Below, piece after piece: positions 7,501 to 12,661 of a stretch of 12,661 nt of DNA. Every line of letters begins with the position of its first letter. Positions within the stretch are counted from its first letter, which is position 1. The position numbers and the translations under genes are program-made. This stretch comes from Oscillospiraceae bacterium (GTDB lineage Bacteria; Bacillota_A; Clostridia; Oscillospirales; Oscillospiraceae), in the NCBI GenBank assembly GCA_017415945.1, contig JAFQDR010000081.1:1-12661 (forward strand). Reading direction: 5' to 3'. The notes below the pieces were generated by a model that saw nothing but the letters and a program-made list of their open reading frames with translations, did no database searches and was not told where the DNA came from.

Positions 7501-9102
7501 CTCATCCTTGTCCAAATTTAGGGCATTCAAGCTGTCCACATTGTTGCCCCTGCTGCCCATATAGTCCCAGCTGCCATCCCTGTGCAGCTTGACAGTCTTT
7601 CCTGTGGAGGTGAGGCCCGAGGGGAACAGCATGGAGTTGGACTGGTCCACCACGAAAATGACGTCAATGGGATCCATTTCGTACATTCGCATATGGTTTT
7701 CCGCATCCAGCAGGATCTGATAGATTCGATTGTTATAATCTTCCACTTCCGCAGTCTTATGGGTGGTAAGCTTATGCAGGTCGTGGTTGATGAATGTGCC
7801 GATGTTATCGTTATGGTCGAATTTGCCGTTGTTGACGGTGAAGCTGCGGCGATATTCCGTATCCCGCATATAGCCGTCGGGGACGGATTTTTCCGTAATG
7901 ACATAGTGGCCGTTGGGAATATTCGAAGGCAGAATGATCTCGGGGCTGTCGCCGCTGGTGAGGGTCACTCGATAGCCACTGGGGATCTCATTGCCGCTTT
8001 CATCCACCGCTACGATCTCAAATACGCAGCCCGCCAAAGGAGCCACGCCGCCGTCACCTTCGCACAGGTTATAGAAACGCAGCGCGCTGACGTTTATATT
8101 GCCCGTGGTGACCGCAACAGGCAGGTCATTACGAACCTGATTGGAAATCACAGGGGTAGGCGTGGGGGTAGGCGTAGGAATAGGCGTGGGAGTGGGAGTA
8201 GGCGTGGGAGTGGGAGTAGGCGTCGGTGTCGGCACAGGCTCCGTACCGCCACCGGGCGTGGGTGTGGGAGTGGGAGTAGAGCTACCACCTATTACAGTGT
8301 AAGAGGCACTTGTCCAGTCCCAGCCTGTATTGCCGCCGATGGAGGCATTGGCATCGTTGATACGCAAGGTCAGCACATATACAGGGTTCTGATCGCACCA
8401 GTTGCCCGCATGAGAATGACCGATCGCTGCGCAGGTAAGCTGCTCGGACACGATTTCACACCCATTCAGCTCATAGGCACGGTTTTCGGGAATCTTGCCG
8501 CTTGCCGCACTCAGCCGCAGCTCCACGGTGTCTCCCACCTTACAGCTGACGGTGTTGCCTCCCGTGAAATTAACGGGGTTGCCGTTCCAGTATCGCCACA
8601 GCCCCAGAGACAAGGTCGCACTATCCCCTGCCGCCATCAGCATAAGGTTTCTTACGGAATATGTATTCTCACCGTCGTAAGGCCAGCCGATGTCGCCTCT
8701 GACGGAAGCGGTTTCGGCGGTCACACGAACGGTGAAGCTATAAACAGGATTCTTGCTGCACCAGTCGCCGCTCTTATGCACATCGGTGCCATCGTCGCAG
8801 ATATGCTCCACACTGATCAATTCGCAGCCGTTGAAGCTCAGTGCATGGGTTGCATAGGTGCCCTCGGTGTCACGCAGCACAAAGGTAACGGTATCGCCCA
8901 CAGCGCAGCTGACATCATTTCCCCCAGCGAAGGACAGCACGGTATCCTTGTCGTATGCCCAAATGCTCAGGTTCAGATTTGCCGCGTTCTCCGCAGCCTT
9001 AACAGGAAGGATCGGTGCAAACGCACTGATGATGACAGTCATACACAGCATAATTGCCATAAGCTTTTTCATTTTTTTCCCAAAGCGGAATGCTCTATGC
9101 AC
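4582..9102 (-). CDS. Pilus tip adhesin with VWA domain, LPETG-anchored
   Basis: This is a large secreted adhesin of 1506 residues. In order: extended signal peptide (1-36); two copies of a four-cysteine beta module (43-150, 164-270); Thr-Pro linker (276-317); a Cna-B-like domain (about 335-440); a VWA domain (about 478-845); a post-VWA region with a duplicated module (868-1049) followed by DFIGGNA; a Cys/His cluster (1227-1252); a C-terminal Cna-B domain (about 1320-1460, Lys1328, Glu1386); LPETG (1467-1471), a membrane segment and RRKNGKEASK. The VWA metal site is complete: Asp486, Ser488 and Ser490 in DQSNS, Thr718 in GGTRQD and Asp753 in ITDG. VWA tip pilins such as RrgA bind host surfaces; the ligand here is unknown. 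GTG at 9102 is chosen because AGGAGG sits 7 bases upstream, while the internal ATG at 9072 has only a weak GGGAAA. It is the second gene of the operon. Confidence 0.92.
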   Translation of the reverse strand: MHRAFRFGKKMKKLMAIMLCMTVIISAFAPILPVKAAENAANLNLSIWAYDKDTVLSFAGGNDVSCAVGDTVTFVLRDTEGTYATHALSFNGCELISVEHICDDGTDVHKSGDWCSKNPVYSFTVRVTAETASVRGDIGWPYDGENTYSVRNLMLMAAGDSATLSLGLWRYWNGNPVNFTGGNTVSCKVGDTVELRLSAASGKIPENRAYELNGCEIVSEQLTCAAIGHSHAGNWCDQNPVYVLTLRINDANASIGGNTGWDWTSASYTVIGGSSTPTPTPTPGGGTEPVPTPTPTPTPTPTPTPTPIPTPTPTPTPVISNQVRNDLPVAVTTGNINVSALRFYNLCEGDGGVAPLAGCVFEIVAVDESGNEIPSGYRVTLTSGDSPEIILPSNIPNGHYVITEKSVPDGYMRDTEYRRSFTVNNGKFDHNDNIGTFINHDLHKLTTHKTAEVEDYNNRIYQILLDAENHMRMYEMDPIDVIFVVDQSNSMLFPSGLTSTGKTVKLHRDGSWDYMGSRGNNVDSLNALNLDKDETYYIISDPHGTSTVWAIYWDDALNTWMYQDASYYAKAKHDNADGYKEVIMENGVEKFERVIFPENRSYDAQAAAEPDDVRSNGGGMNHSFGNSGLGKYIQSTADGYAETFTLYTASDPYNRLHYLEEALTNMIYELANANDQNRVTLIGFTKGLKMDVGPHNLTPTNTDYLVGLVNKISTGGGTRQDIGLKTAFQNHLNDSSEGFNRGPEYTHTILITDGAPVRSGDDAPPLGNANSAATTAENGEIYGQIKGWANQVKTKSSLMTVGLGMGDVQGGHDVLNQIASAGHFCALDDAEMLVKEMQELLFDNFRAKEEIYLYGDIVDEISDSFYPIAWVPKGQGAATGRTVLKSNIKNPDGTTPEIDTTRDWLLLKAGDWINLEGKYVAADAEDAAGQLLRKDDGTFYITWKNTQISDPSAMDRQRIAWVLAGQGASIGREVFASDGTYDWILLNEGDWISPQGQYQTNPPTSWWDKLYYGQITKVNGEWSVAWGNSVNGDNRQYYDFPGWDGTFYVKAKEDFIGGNAIDTNKTAYIEGYQTFDEKGKPIVLGKKSFETPTVNVRLLDMNEMHSEVTVYLGDLINGEGNAPIDSLKYFWNNTYFTKLVAGGGNVLNKTNVIGSNGLTEGSFYLKYAMGRELTAEEWKTLTDGGTVTIEYTYDDPSSHGPVGYFTFSLNKVGGTADYKAHTATVPCPSNEGHSPTADCPHPIEGHTKDVACGSPVETYTLNVTYTAYKLGETVDGVQKRPEKNVHNGSGSPGTEVGTGATLPTGLGKVDKDNIHEVHVIGGSIEISKIIREKTTEPKTFVFNLHRVENGNHDLDEQVEITIPPGRTGPVTVGFYGLYRGTYLITEIEDADSEYKLKSIKVLNATNCENSLVFSDTEKSVTFVMGNDTAGENVIGKAAETDRYTSYVSPVNGVYEAVEFTNSAGVKLPETGGPGTYLYQFGGLLLCAAALIYGYALRRKNGKEASK
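5953..6501 (-). repeat. Duplicated AWV-GQGA-GR module after the VWA domain
   Basis: Residues 868-958 and 959-1049 of the adhesin match in order: IAWVxxGQGAxxGRxV, then DW(L/I)LLxxGDWIxxxGxY, then (D/N)G(T/E)(F/W) with a W(K/G)N. The second copy is shorter in the first loop and longer in the later part. The match is at protein level. The block interrupts the region that normally links VWA to the DFIGGNA strand in this kind of tip pilin. Confidence 0.7.
8152..8277 (-). repeat. Thr-Pro linker with tandem 18-bp DNA repeats
   Basis: Codons 276-317 of the adhesin are mostly alternating Thr and Pro. At DNA level, 8181-8198 and 8199-8216 are identical 18-bp units and a third partial copy follows. 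Units of 18 bp keep the reading frame, so slippage would only change stalk length. Confidence 0.85.
8293..8976 (-). repeat. Duplicated four-cysteine module in the tip adhesin N terminus
   Basis: Two consecutive protein modules of about 107 residues (43-150 and 164-270) share a pattern: FxGGNxVSCxVGDTVxxxL, a NGCE motif, a third Cys, then (S/A)G(D/N)WCxxNPVY and xGxxGW. Each has four cysteines at matching places (66, 93, 102, 115 and 187, 215, 224, 236). The copies have diverged, so this is an old duplication. I do not recognise the family. Confidence 0.75.
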
Positions 9103-9109
9103 ACGATCG

Positions 9110-9115
9110 CCTCCT
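9110..9115 (-). promoter_or_regulatory. Ribosome binding site for a GTG start of the tip adhesin
   Basis: AGGAGG on the minus strand lies 7 bases before GTG at 9102. It supports a 10-residue basic extension (HRAFRFGKK) in front of the usual MKKLMAIML signal-peptide start at 9072. Confidence 0.75.
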
Positions 9116-9167
9116 TTCTTGTTGTCTTTAATAGTATAATGTGTAGATCTTCACGATCGAATATGTT

Positions 9168-9185
9168 CCGCCCCTACGGGTGCGG
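9168..9185 (-). other. Small GC-rich hairpin between signal peptidase and adhesin genes
   Basis: On the minus strand CCGCACCC and GGGGCGG flank a three-base loop, giving a stem of about 7 bp with one mismatch, directly after the TGA of the signal peptidase gene. There is no T run, so it is not a convincing terminator. It may act as an RNA-stability element or be a repeat remnant. Confidence 0.35.
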
Positions 9186-9187
9186 CA

Positions 9188-9769
9188 TCATTTCACAGGC
9201 CCAAATTCGCTCATGGGCCAGATTTTCAAAATCAGTCTGCCGATGATTTGCTCCTCGGTCACACAGCCCACTGCACTGTGTCGGGAGTCCACGGCCTTTT
9301 CCCGCTCGTCCCCCATGACAAAGTACGCTCCCTCGGGCACCGTGCAGGGCATAGCCACATCGGGCGCGCCGTCATGCTTACTTCTGATATAGGGCTCCTC
9401 CGGGGCACTGCCGTTGACAAACACAGTACCGTCAGCCCCCACATTGATCTCGTCGCCGCTTACGCCGATGACACGACGGATCAGCAGCTTGTTATTCACC
9501 TCAAGGGCAACGATGTCTCCATGGGTAACATCGGTGGTTTTGAGCATCGCCACATAGTCCCCCTCCGTCAGAGTTGGGGCCATGGACTTGCCGTAAACCT
9601 GCAGCACAGGAAACCACACATAGGCAGCCAGCACCGCAATCGCCACCGATGCCAGCAGCACCAGCACGGTGATGATCAAAAGTCGCCGATTGGAAGATTT
9701 CTTCCGCTTCTCCGCAGCTGCGGAGTCGGGCAATATTTCCTGCAACTCGTGCATTACGCTATCACTCAT
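9188..9769 (-). CDS. Signal peptidase I family protein of the pilus operon (Lys-to-Arg variant)
   Basis: This is an S26-family signal peptidase homologue, 193 residues, with a cytoplasmic N terminus rich in Lys and Arg, one membrane segment (about 30-52) and an extracytoplasmic domain. The nucleophile box is intact: Ser62 in YGKSMAPTL. The later GD(N/E)R box reads GDEREKAVDSR (153-163). The box that normally reads (V/I)KRVIGxxGD reads IRRVIGVSGD, so the expected general-base lysine is Arg98 (codon CGT at 9478-9476). Lys94 is the nearest lysine. In streptococcal pilus islands the SipA homologues also lack catalytic residues and help pilus assembly without peptidase activity, so a chaperone-like role is plausible. 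It could instead be an active but atypical enzyme. GGAGGT lies 5 bases before the ATG, and it is the first gene after the operon promoter. Confidence 0.9.
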   Translation of the reverse strand: MSDSVMHELQEILPDSAAAEKRKKSSNRRLLIITVLVLLASVAIAVLAAYVWFPVLQVYGKSMAPTLTEGDYVAMLKTTDVTHGDIVALEVNNKLLIRRVIGVSGDEINVGADGTVFVNGSAPEEPYIRSKHDGAPDVAMPCTVPEGAYFVMGDEREKAVDSRHSAVGCVTEEQIIGRLILKIWPMSEFGPVK

Positions 9770-9825
9770 GTTTTACCTCCGCAAATTCTCTGCAAAGCAC
9801 CGCCTAAAGGCAGTCTCTCAGGGTA

Positions 9826-9854
9826 ATGATATACCGCATTTTGGTGAAAGTCAA
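9826..9854 (-). promoter_or_regulatory. Promoter of the pilus operon
   Basis: On the minus strand TTGACT (9849-9854) is followed by exactly 17 bp and TATCAT (9826-9831), each differing from the consensus by one base. It lies about 57 bases before the signal peptidase ATG and is the best promoter seen for the whole minus-strand block. A sigma-A type promoter is inferred. Confidence 0.72.
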
Positions 9855-9942
9855 CACTCTTTCTACAATTTTGCCCATTTACGCGCCTCTCGTTTTGTGC
9901 ATTTTAACCAATTGTAATTAGGTGTCACAGTTTTGTTTCGGG

Positions 9943-10132
9943 AGGGTAACGGCTTTGTTTTTTTCCTTGTGTCAAAATTGAAGCCCTTTATATTGTACAC
10001 CATATTGGTAGGAATCTCAAGAACACTTCACTCTCTCACCGAAAATTTTTTTGTTTTCTTTGTATAAACCGAATAACTTTCGGCTATAATCCTCCTCACA
10101 CTATTGACTTTGCGCAAGAAAACCGTTACCCT
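9943..10132. repeat. 10-bp inverted repeat spanning the divergent promoter region
   Basis: AGGGTAACGG at 9943-9952 is the exact reverse complement of CCGTTACCCT at 10123-10132. The arms are 170 bp apart and frame the glnA promoter, the second lying in the glnA leader. A regulator binding both could loop the DNA. Chance cannot be excluded for 10 bp. Confidence 0.35.
10060..10090 (+). promoter_or_regulatory. Probable glnA promoter with an operator-like palindrome
   Basis: TATAAT at 10085-10090 is a consensus -10 box. The best -35 is a weak TTGTAT at 10060-10065 with a long 19-bp spacer, as in promoters that need help. The spacer contains a palindrome, CCGAA-5-TTCGG (10069-10083), ending one base before the -10. 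It does not resemble the TGTNAN7TNACA site of GlnR. Confidence 0.45.
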
Positions 10133-10150
10133 ATTCTTATACTTTACTCA

Positions 10151-10156
10151 AAGGAG
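10151..10156 (+). promoter_or_regulatory. Ribosome binding site fixing the GTG start of glnA
   Basis: AAGGAG lies 7 bases before GTG at 10164. The longer in-frame ATG at 10104 has no comparable site and adds 20 residues that do not look like glutamine synthetase. Confidence 0.85.
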
Positions 10157-10163
10157 TGTTTTT

Positions 10164-11588
10164 GTGGCTAAAACTGTACAGGACATCATGCAGATGATCC
10201 GTGACAACGACATTAAGATGGTAGACTTCAAGATGGTGGACATCACAGGACAGTACCGTCATGTAACCATTTTGGCAGAAAACTTTAACGAGGACACCAT
10301 GAAGTACGGCATCGGCTTCGACGCATCCAACTACGGCTACGCTGTAGTGGAAAAGAGCGACATGGTCTTCATCCCCGATCCCGACACCGCCCTGATCGAT
10401 CCCTTCTGCGCCATCCCCACTCTGACCATGACGGGCAACGCCATGATCATCGACACCCCCGAAAATCGCCCGCTGGCACAGTACCCCCGCAACATCGTCA
10501 AGGCTGCCGAGCAGTACATGATCGACAGCGGCATTGCCGACACCATGCTCATCCTCCCCGAATTTGAATTTTACCTCTTTGACCGTGTGGGCTGGGATGT
10601 ACAGCCCGACCGGGTTGCCTTCTATGTGGACAATGAAAACTCCTACCTGAACAGCGCCGAGCAGGGTCTGGGCGTGGTGGTGCCCAAGCAGAAGAATTAC
10701 CACATTGCAAAGCCCTTTGACAGCAGCTACGAATGCCGCAGCGAAATGTGCCTGCACATGAAGGATGCGGGCATCGAGATCAACTACCACCACCCCGAGG
10801 TGGCCGCAAGCGGTCAGTTTGAGATCGAGCCCCAGCTGGGCAAGATGAGCCATATGGCTGACGCCACCATGATGATCAAATATATCATCCACAACACCGC
10901 ATTGAAGTACGGCAAGTCCGCAACCTTCATGCCCAAGCCCATTTACGGGGAGGCAGGCAGCGGTATGCACGTGCATATGCTGCTGCTGAAAGACGGCAAG
11001 CCTGTGTTCTCTGACGACAATGGCTACGCCAATTTGAGCAAAGAGGCTCACTGGTTTATGGGTGGCCTTTTGAAGCATATTCATTCCTTGTGCGCCCTGA
11101 CCAATCCCAGCACCAATTCCTTTAAACGATTGGTTCCCGGTTTTGAAGCACCGGTGACGGTAGGGTATGCCACATCTAACCGCAGTGCTGTTATCCGCAT
11201 TCCGGCATATGCCAAATCTCCGGATAAGCGCCGTTTTGAACTGCGCAATCCGGATGCGACCTGTAATCCCTACTTCTGCTATGCCGCCATTTTGATGGCA
11301 GGTCTGGACGGCATCAAGAATCAGATCGATCCCCACGAAAACGGCTGGGGGCCTTATGACTGCAACCTCTACCACTTGCCGGAGGAGGAAAAAGCCAAGC
11401 TTCAGGGCTTGCCCACCAGTCTGGATGAAGCGCTGGATGCTTTGGAGGCAGATCACGGCTACCTGACTGCCGGCGGTGTATTTCCTGAGGAATTGCTGCA
11501 CAGCTTTATTAAAACGAAACGGCAGGAGTGCCGCCAGATGGCAGCCATTCCCCATCCTGCGGAGTATGAAAAGTACTATAATCTGTAA
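10164..11588 (+). CDS. glnA: Glutamine synthetase, type I
   Basis: The enzyme makes glutamine from glutamate, ammonia and ATP in the cytoplasm and is the main route of ammonia assimilation. The 474 residues cover the whole family: beta-grasp N domain with MVDITGQYRHVTI, then the catalytic domain with EFEFYLF (133-139; metal ligands Glu133 and Glu135), SGQFEIEPQ (216-224), GSGMHVH (265-271; His269), NPSTNSFKRLVPG (314-326), SNRSAVIRIP (338-347) and RFELRNPDATCNPY (357-370). The usual FDGSS loop reads FDASN, a variant I associate with anaerobic Firmicutes. Length and NLYHLPEEE (Tyr403) resemble the longer beta type with its adenylylation tyrosine; whether that is used cannot be told here. The start is GTG at 10164. 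Codon choice changes near 11030. No clear terminator follows; an 11-bp GCAC/GTGC stem at the stop is too weak. Confidence 0.96.
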   Translation: MAKTVQDIMQMIRDNDIKMVDFKMVDITGQYRHVTILAENFNEDTMKYGIGFDASNYGYAVVEKSDMVFIPDPDTALIDPFCAIPTLTMTGNAMIIDTPENRPLAQYPRNIVKAAEQYMIDSGIADTMLILPEFEFYLFDRVGWDVQPDRVAFYVDNENSYLNSAEQGLGVVVPKQKNYHIAKPFDSSYECRSEMCLHMKDAGIEINYHHPEVAASGQFEIEPQLGKMSHMADATMMIKYIIHNTALKYGKSATFMPKPIYGEAGSGMHVHMLLLKDGKPVFSDDNGYANLSKEAHWFMGGLLKHIHSLCALTNPSTNSFKRLVPGFEAPVTVGYATSNRSAVIRIPAYAKSPDKRRFELRNPDATCNPYFCYAAILMAGLDGIKNQIDPHENGWGPYDCNLYHLPEEEKAKLQGLPTSLDEALDALEADHGYLTAGGVFPEELLHSFIKTKRQECRQMAAIPHPAEYEKYYNL

Positions 11589-11672
11589 GCACTTTGTGCA
11601 TAAACAATTAAAAGCATCGACGAATTTCTGCAAAAACTATAAAAAATGTAATATAAATGCTGAAAATTTGGC

Positions 11673-11701
11673 TTGACACATTCCCTTGACTGCTTTATAA
11701 T
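11673..11701 (+). promoter_or_regulatory. Consensus promoter of the right-edge surface protein
   Basis: TTGACA (11673-11678), 17 bp, TATAAT (11696-11701): both boxes match the consensus fully. A second TTGACT at 11686 is too close to serve as a -35. The leader of about 50 bases carries a 6-bp inverted repeat (ATGGAT 11709-11714, ATCCAT 11729-11734) and AAGGAG (11746-11751) 8 bases before the ATG. Confidence 0.85.
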
Positions 11702-11759
11702 GTTGAGTATGGATAGTTATACCCAAAAATCCATTATTATGAAAAAAGGAGAGAACAAA

Positions 11760-12661
11760 ATGAAACGCGAAACCTTACTCACAAAAGTCATCGCTATGCT
11801 GCTGTGTGCTATGATGGTCGTTAGCTATCTGCCCGCTGCTGTATTGGCAAATGACTGGGAAGGCCCCATCGATGAGGTCCCGCCCACTCCCGGCAGCGAG
11901 GAAGCACCCATTGCTTTGACCGCTCTGGAGAACACCGTGACCGTACCTGCTGGCGAAGCTATCTACTATAGCAGCCGTCACGACGGTATGATCATGACCG
12001 TGACCGGCACTACCGGTTATGCAATCCTTGTTGGCGATGAGAGCACTGCCGACACCGAAGGCACTGTAACAATGGATGTTGTTTGTGCCAGCACCACCGA
12101 GCCCTTCATCTTCGCTGTTGAGAACAACACCGATGCTGATGTGGAGTACACCATTAGCTTTGCATATCCTGAAGGCCATCAGGAGAACCCCAAGGCTGCC
12201 ACTCTGTATGAGCAGACTGTTTCTGTTGAAGCAGGCGACACAGACGGCTACTATCTGAAGTATGTTGCTGATTACACCGGCAAGCTGCAGATCACCATTT
12301 CTGCTGAACCCGGCTGGGCTTACTGTGTCAACAACCTGACTGCTTATACTTACGGCGATACCCAGTGGTCCGACAGCGATCCTGTTGTCAACCCCTACAC
12401 TCTGGATGTTACAGCTGGCGATGAGATCGAGATCATGGTCAACACCTATAACCCCGAGGATCAGTGGAACTCTCCTGCAGGCGACATTACGGTTGACATT
12501 CAGTATGTTGCCGGTTCCTGCCCTGAGTACCCCATTTTCCTTAGCGAGATGGAAAACACTGTGACCAACGCTGGCACTGTTTACTATTCCGGCTACTTCT
12601 CCGGCACCACCATGACTGTTGCCGGTGAGGGTGAATTCTCTGTTGTTTACAACGGCGAGAC
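11760..12661 (+). CDS. Secreted repeat-containing surface protein, N-terminal part (cut by window edge)
   Basis: From ATG at 11760 the frame stays open for 300 codons to the end of the window. Residues 1-30 form a signal peptide (basic MKRETLLTK, hydrophobic core, AVLA), followed by an acidic, proline-containing spacer (31-50). The mature part is beta-rich and acidic. A motif recurs: PIALTALENTVTVPAGEAIYY (about 50-70) and PIFLSEMENTVTNAGTVYY (258-276), each followed by a G-MTV-G strand, so the protein is built of modules about 208 residues apart. A different module lies between (about 147-235). I do not recognise the family and see no anchor or enzyme motif in this part. AAGGAG lies 8 bases upstream, behind a fully consensus promoter, so high expression is likely. 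It is not part of the pilus operon, which lies on the other strand. Confidence 0.85.
   Translation, partial: MKRETLLTKVIAMLLCAMMVVSYLPAAVLANDWEGPIDEVPPTPGSEEAPIALTALENTVTVPAGEAIYYSSRHDGMIMTVTGTTGYAILVGDESTADTEGTVTMDVVCASTTEPFIFAVENNTDADVEYTISFAYPEGHQENPKAATLYEQTVSVEAGDTDGYYLKYVADYTGKLQITISAEPGWAYCVNNLTAYTYGDTQWSDSDPVVNPYTLDVTAGDEIEIMVNTYNPEDQWNSPAGDITVDIQYVAGSCPEYPIFLSEMENTVTNAGTVYYSGYFSGTTMTVAGEGEFSVVYNGE

Larger units (their letters stand above)
9770..10163. other. Divergent intergenic region between pilus operon and glnA
   Basis: The 394 bp contain no supportable gene. They hold the minus-strand pilus promoter (9826-9854), a long AT-rich stretch, one arm of a 10-bp inverted repeat at 9943-9952 (AGGGTAACGG) with its partner at 10123-10132, a probable glnA -10 box at 10085-10090, and the glnA ribosome binding site. 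No riboswitch fold or tRNA is evident by eye. Confidence 0.6.

Noticed and set aside
8152..8277. CRISPR-like short tandem repeats
   Set aside because: The repeats are adjacent, with no unique spacers, and encode a Thr-Pro linker in a real gene.
9121..9160. Internal promoter before the adhesin gene
   Set aside because: A TATACT-like box is present on the minus strand, but the best -35 matches only three of six bases.
2743..9246. Long plus-strand open frames opposite the pilin and adhesin genes (about 724, 717 and 554 codons)
   Set aside because: They run antisense to genes with clear domains, lack ribosome binding sites, and their translations are low-complexity mirror images of the real codons.
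10104..10163. ATG at 10104 as glnA start
   Set aside because: No ribosome binding site, non-homologous extra residues, and a well-spaced AAGGAG precedes GTG at 10164.
11589..11600. Terminator after glnA
   Set aside because: Only a 4-bp GCAC/GTGC stem without a T run; too weak to call.
10137..11633. A 498-codon minus-strand open frame covering glnA
   Set aside because: It is the antisense shadow of an unmistakable glutamine synthetase and has no recognisable domain.

Overview
The window reads as a piece of a Gram-positive (Bacillota, class Clostridia; probably a gut Oscillospirales or Lachnospirales relative) chromosome. This rests on LPXTG-type wall-anchored proteins with several sortases, AGGAGG-type ribosome binding sites, long Thr-Pro linkers and a type I glutamine synthetase of the kind I associate with anaerobic Firmicutes. 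The taxonomic placement is inference; no marker gene is present.

Layout. (1) Positions 1-~142 hold the 5' end of a transposase gene on the minus strand, probably an IS1182-like element running off the left edge, with its own promoter inside an inverted repeat. (2) Positions 143-9854 are one minus-strand sortase-assembled pilus operon. In transcription order: promoter (9826-9854), signal-peptidase-like protein (9188-9769), 1506-aa VWA-domain tip adhesin with LPETG (4582-9102), 583-aa major pilin with LPTTG (2752-4503), a strong hairpin (2683-2710), class C pilin-polymerising sortase (1759-2601), Cna-B basal/anchor pilin with a proline-rich tail and IPQTG (779-1738), a second small sortase (190-792), and a 15-bp-stem terminator (143-177). 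(3) A 394-bp divergent intergenic region leads to glnA, type I glutamine synthetase (10164-11588, plus strand). (4) A consensus promoter (11673-11701) drives a secreted, repeat-containing surface protein starting at 11760 and running off the right edge.

How the pilus genes fit together (family knowledge plus inference). The signal peptidase homologue would process or chaperone the pilin precursors. The class C sortase would join major pilin subunits through the pilin-motif lysine and the LPTTG threonine and cap the fibre with the VWA adhesin. The basal pilin, with its proline-rich wall-spanning tail, would be attached to peptidoglycan, probably by the small sortase encoded right after it and overlapping it by 14 bp.

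The gene set is a recognisable pilus island rather than a wholly new system. The points most worth a second look are: the Lys-to-Arg change at the expected catalytic position of the signal peptidase; the IS promoter layout, in which read-through RNA should hide the transposase ribosome binding site; the apparent dedicated pairing of IPQTG basal pilin and small sortase; several cysteine-bearing and duplicated modules in the tip adhesin; and a mid-gene codon-usage switch in glnA. Several start sites were moved from the longest open frame on ribosome-binding-site evidence (1738, 4503, 10164), and the tip adhesin appears to start at GTG (9102).
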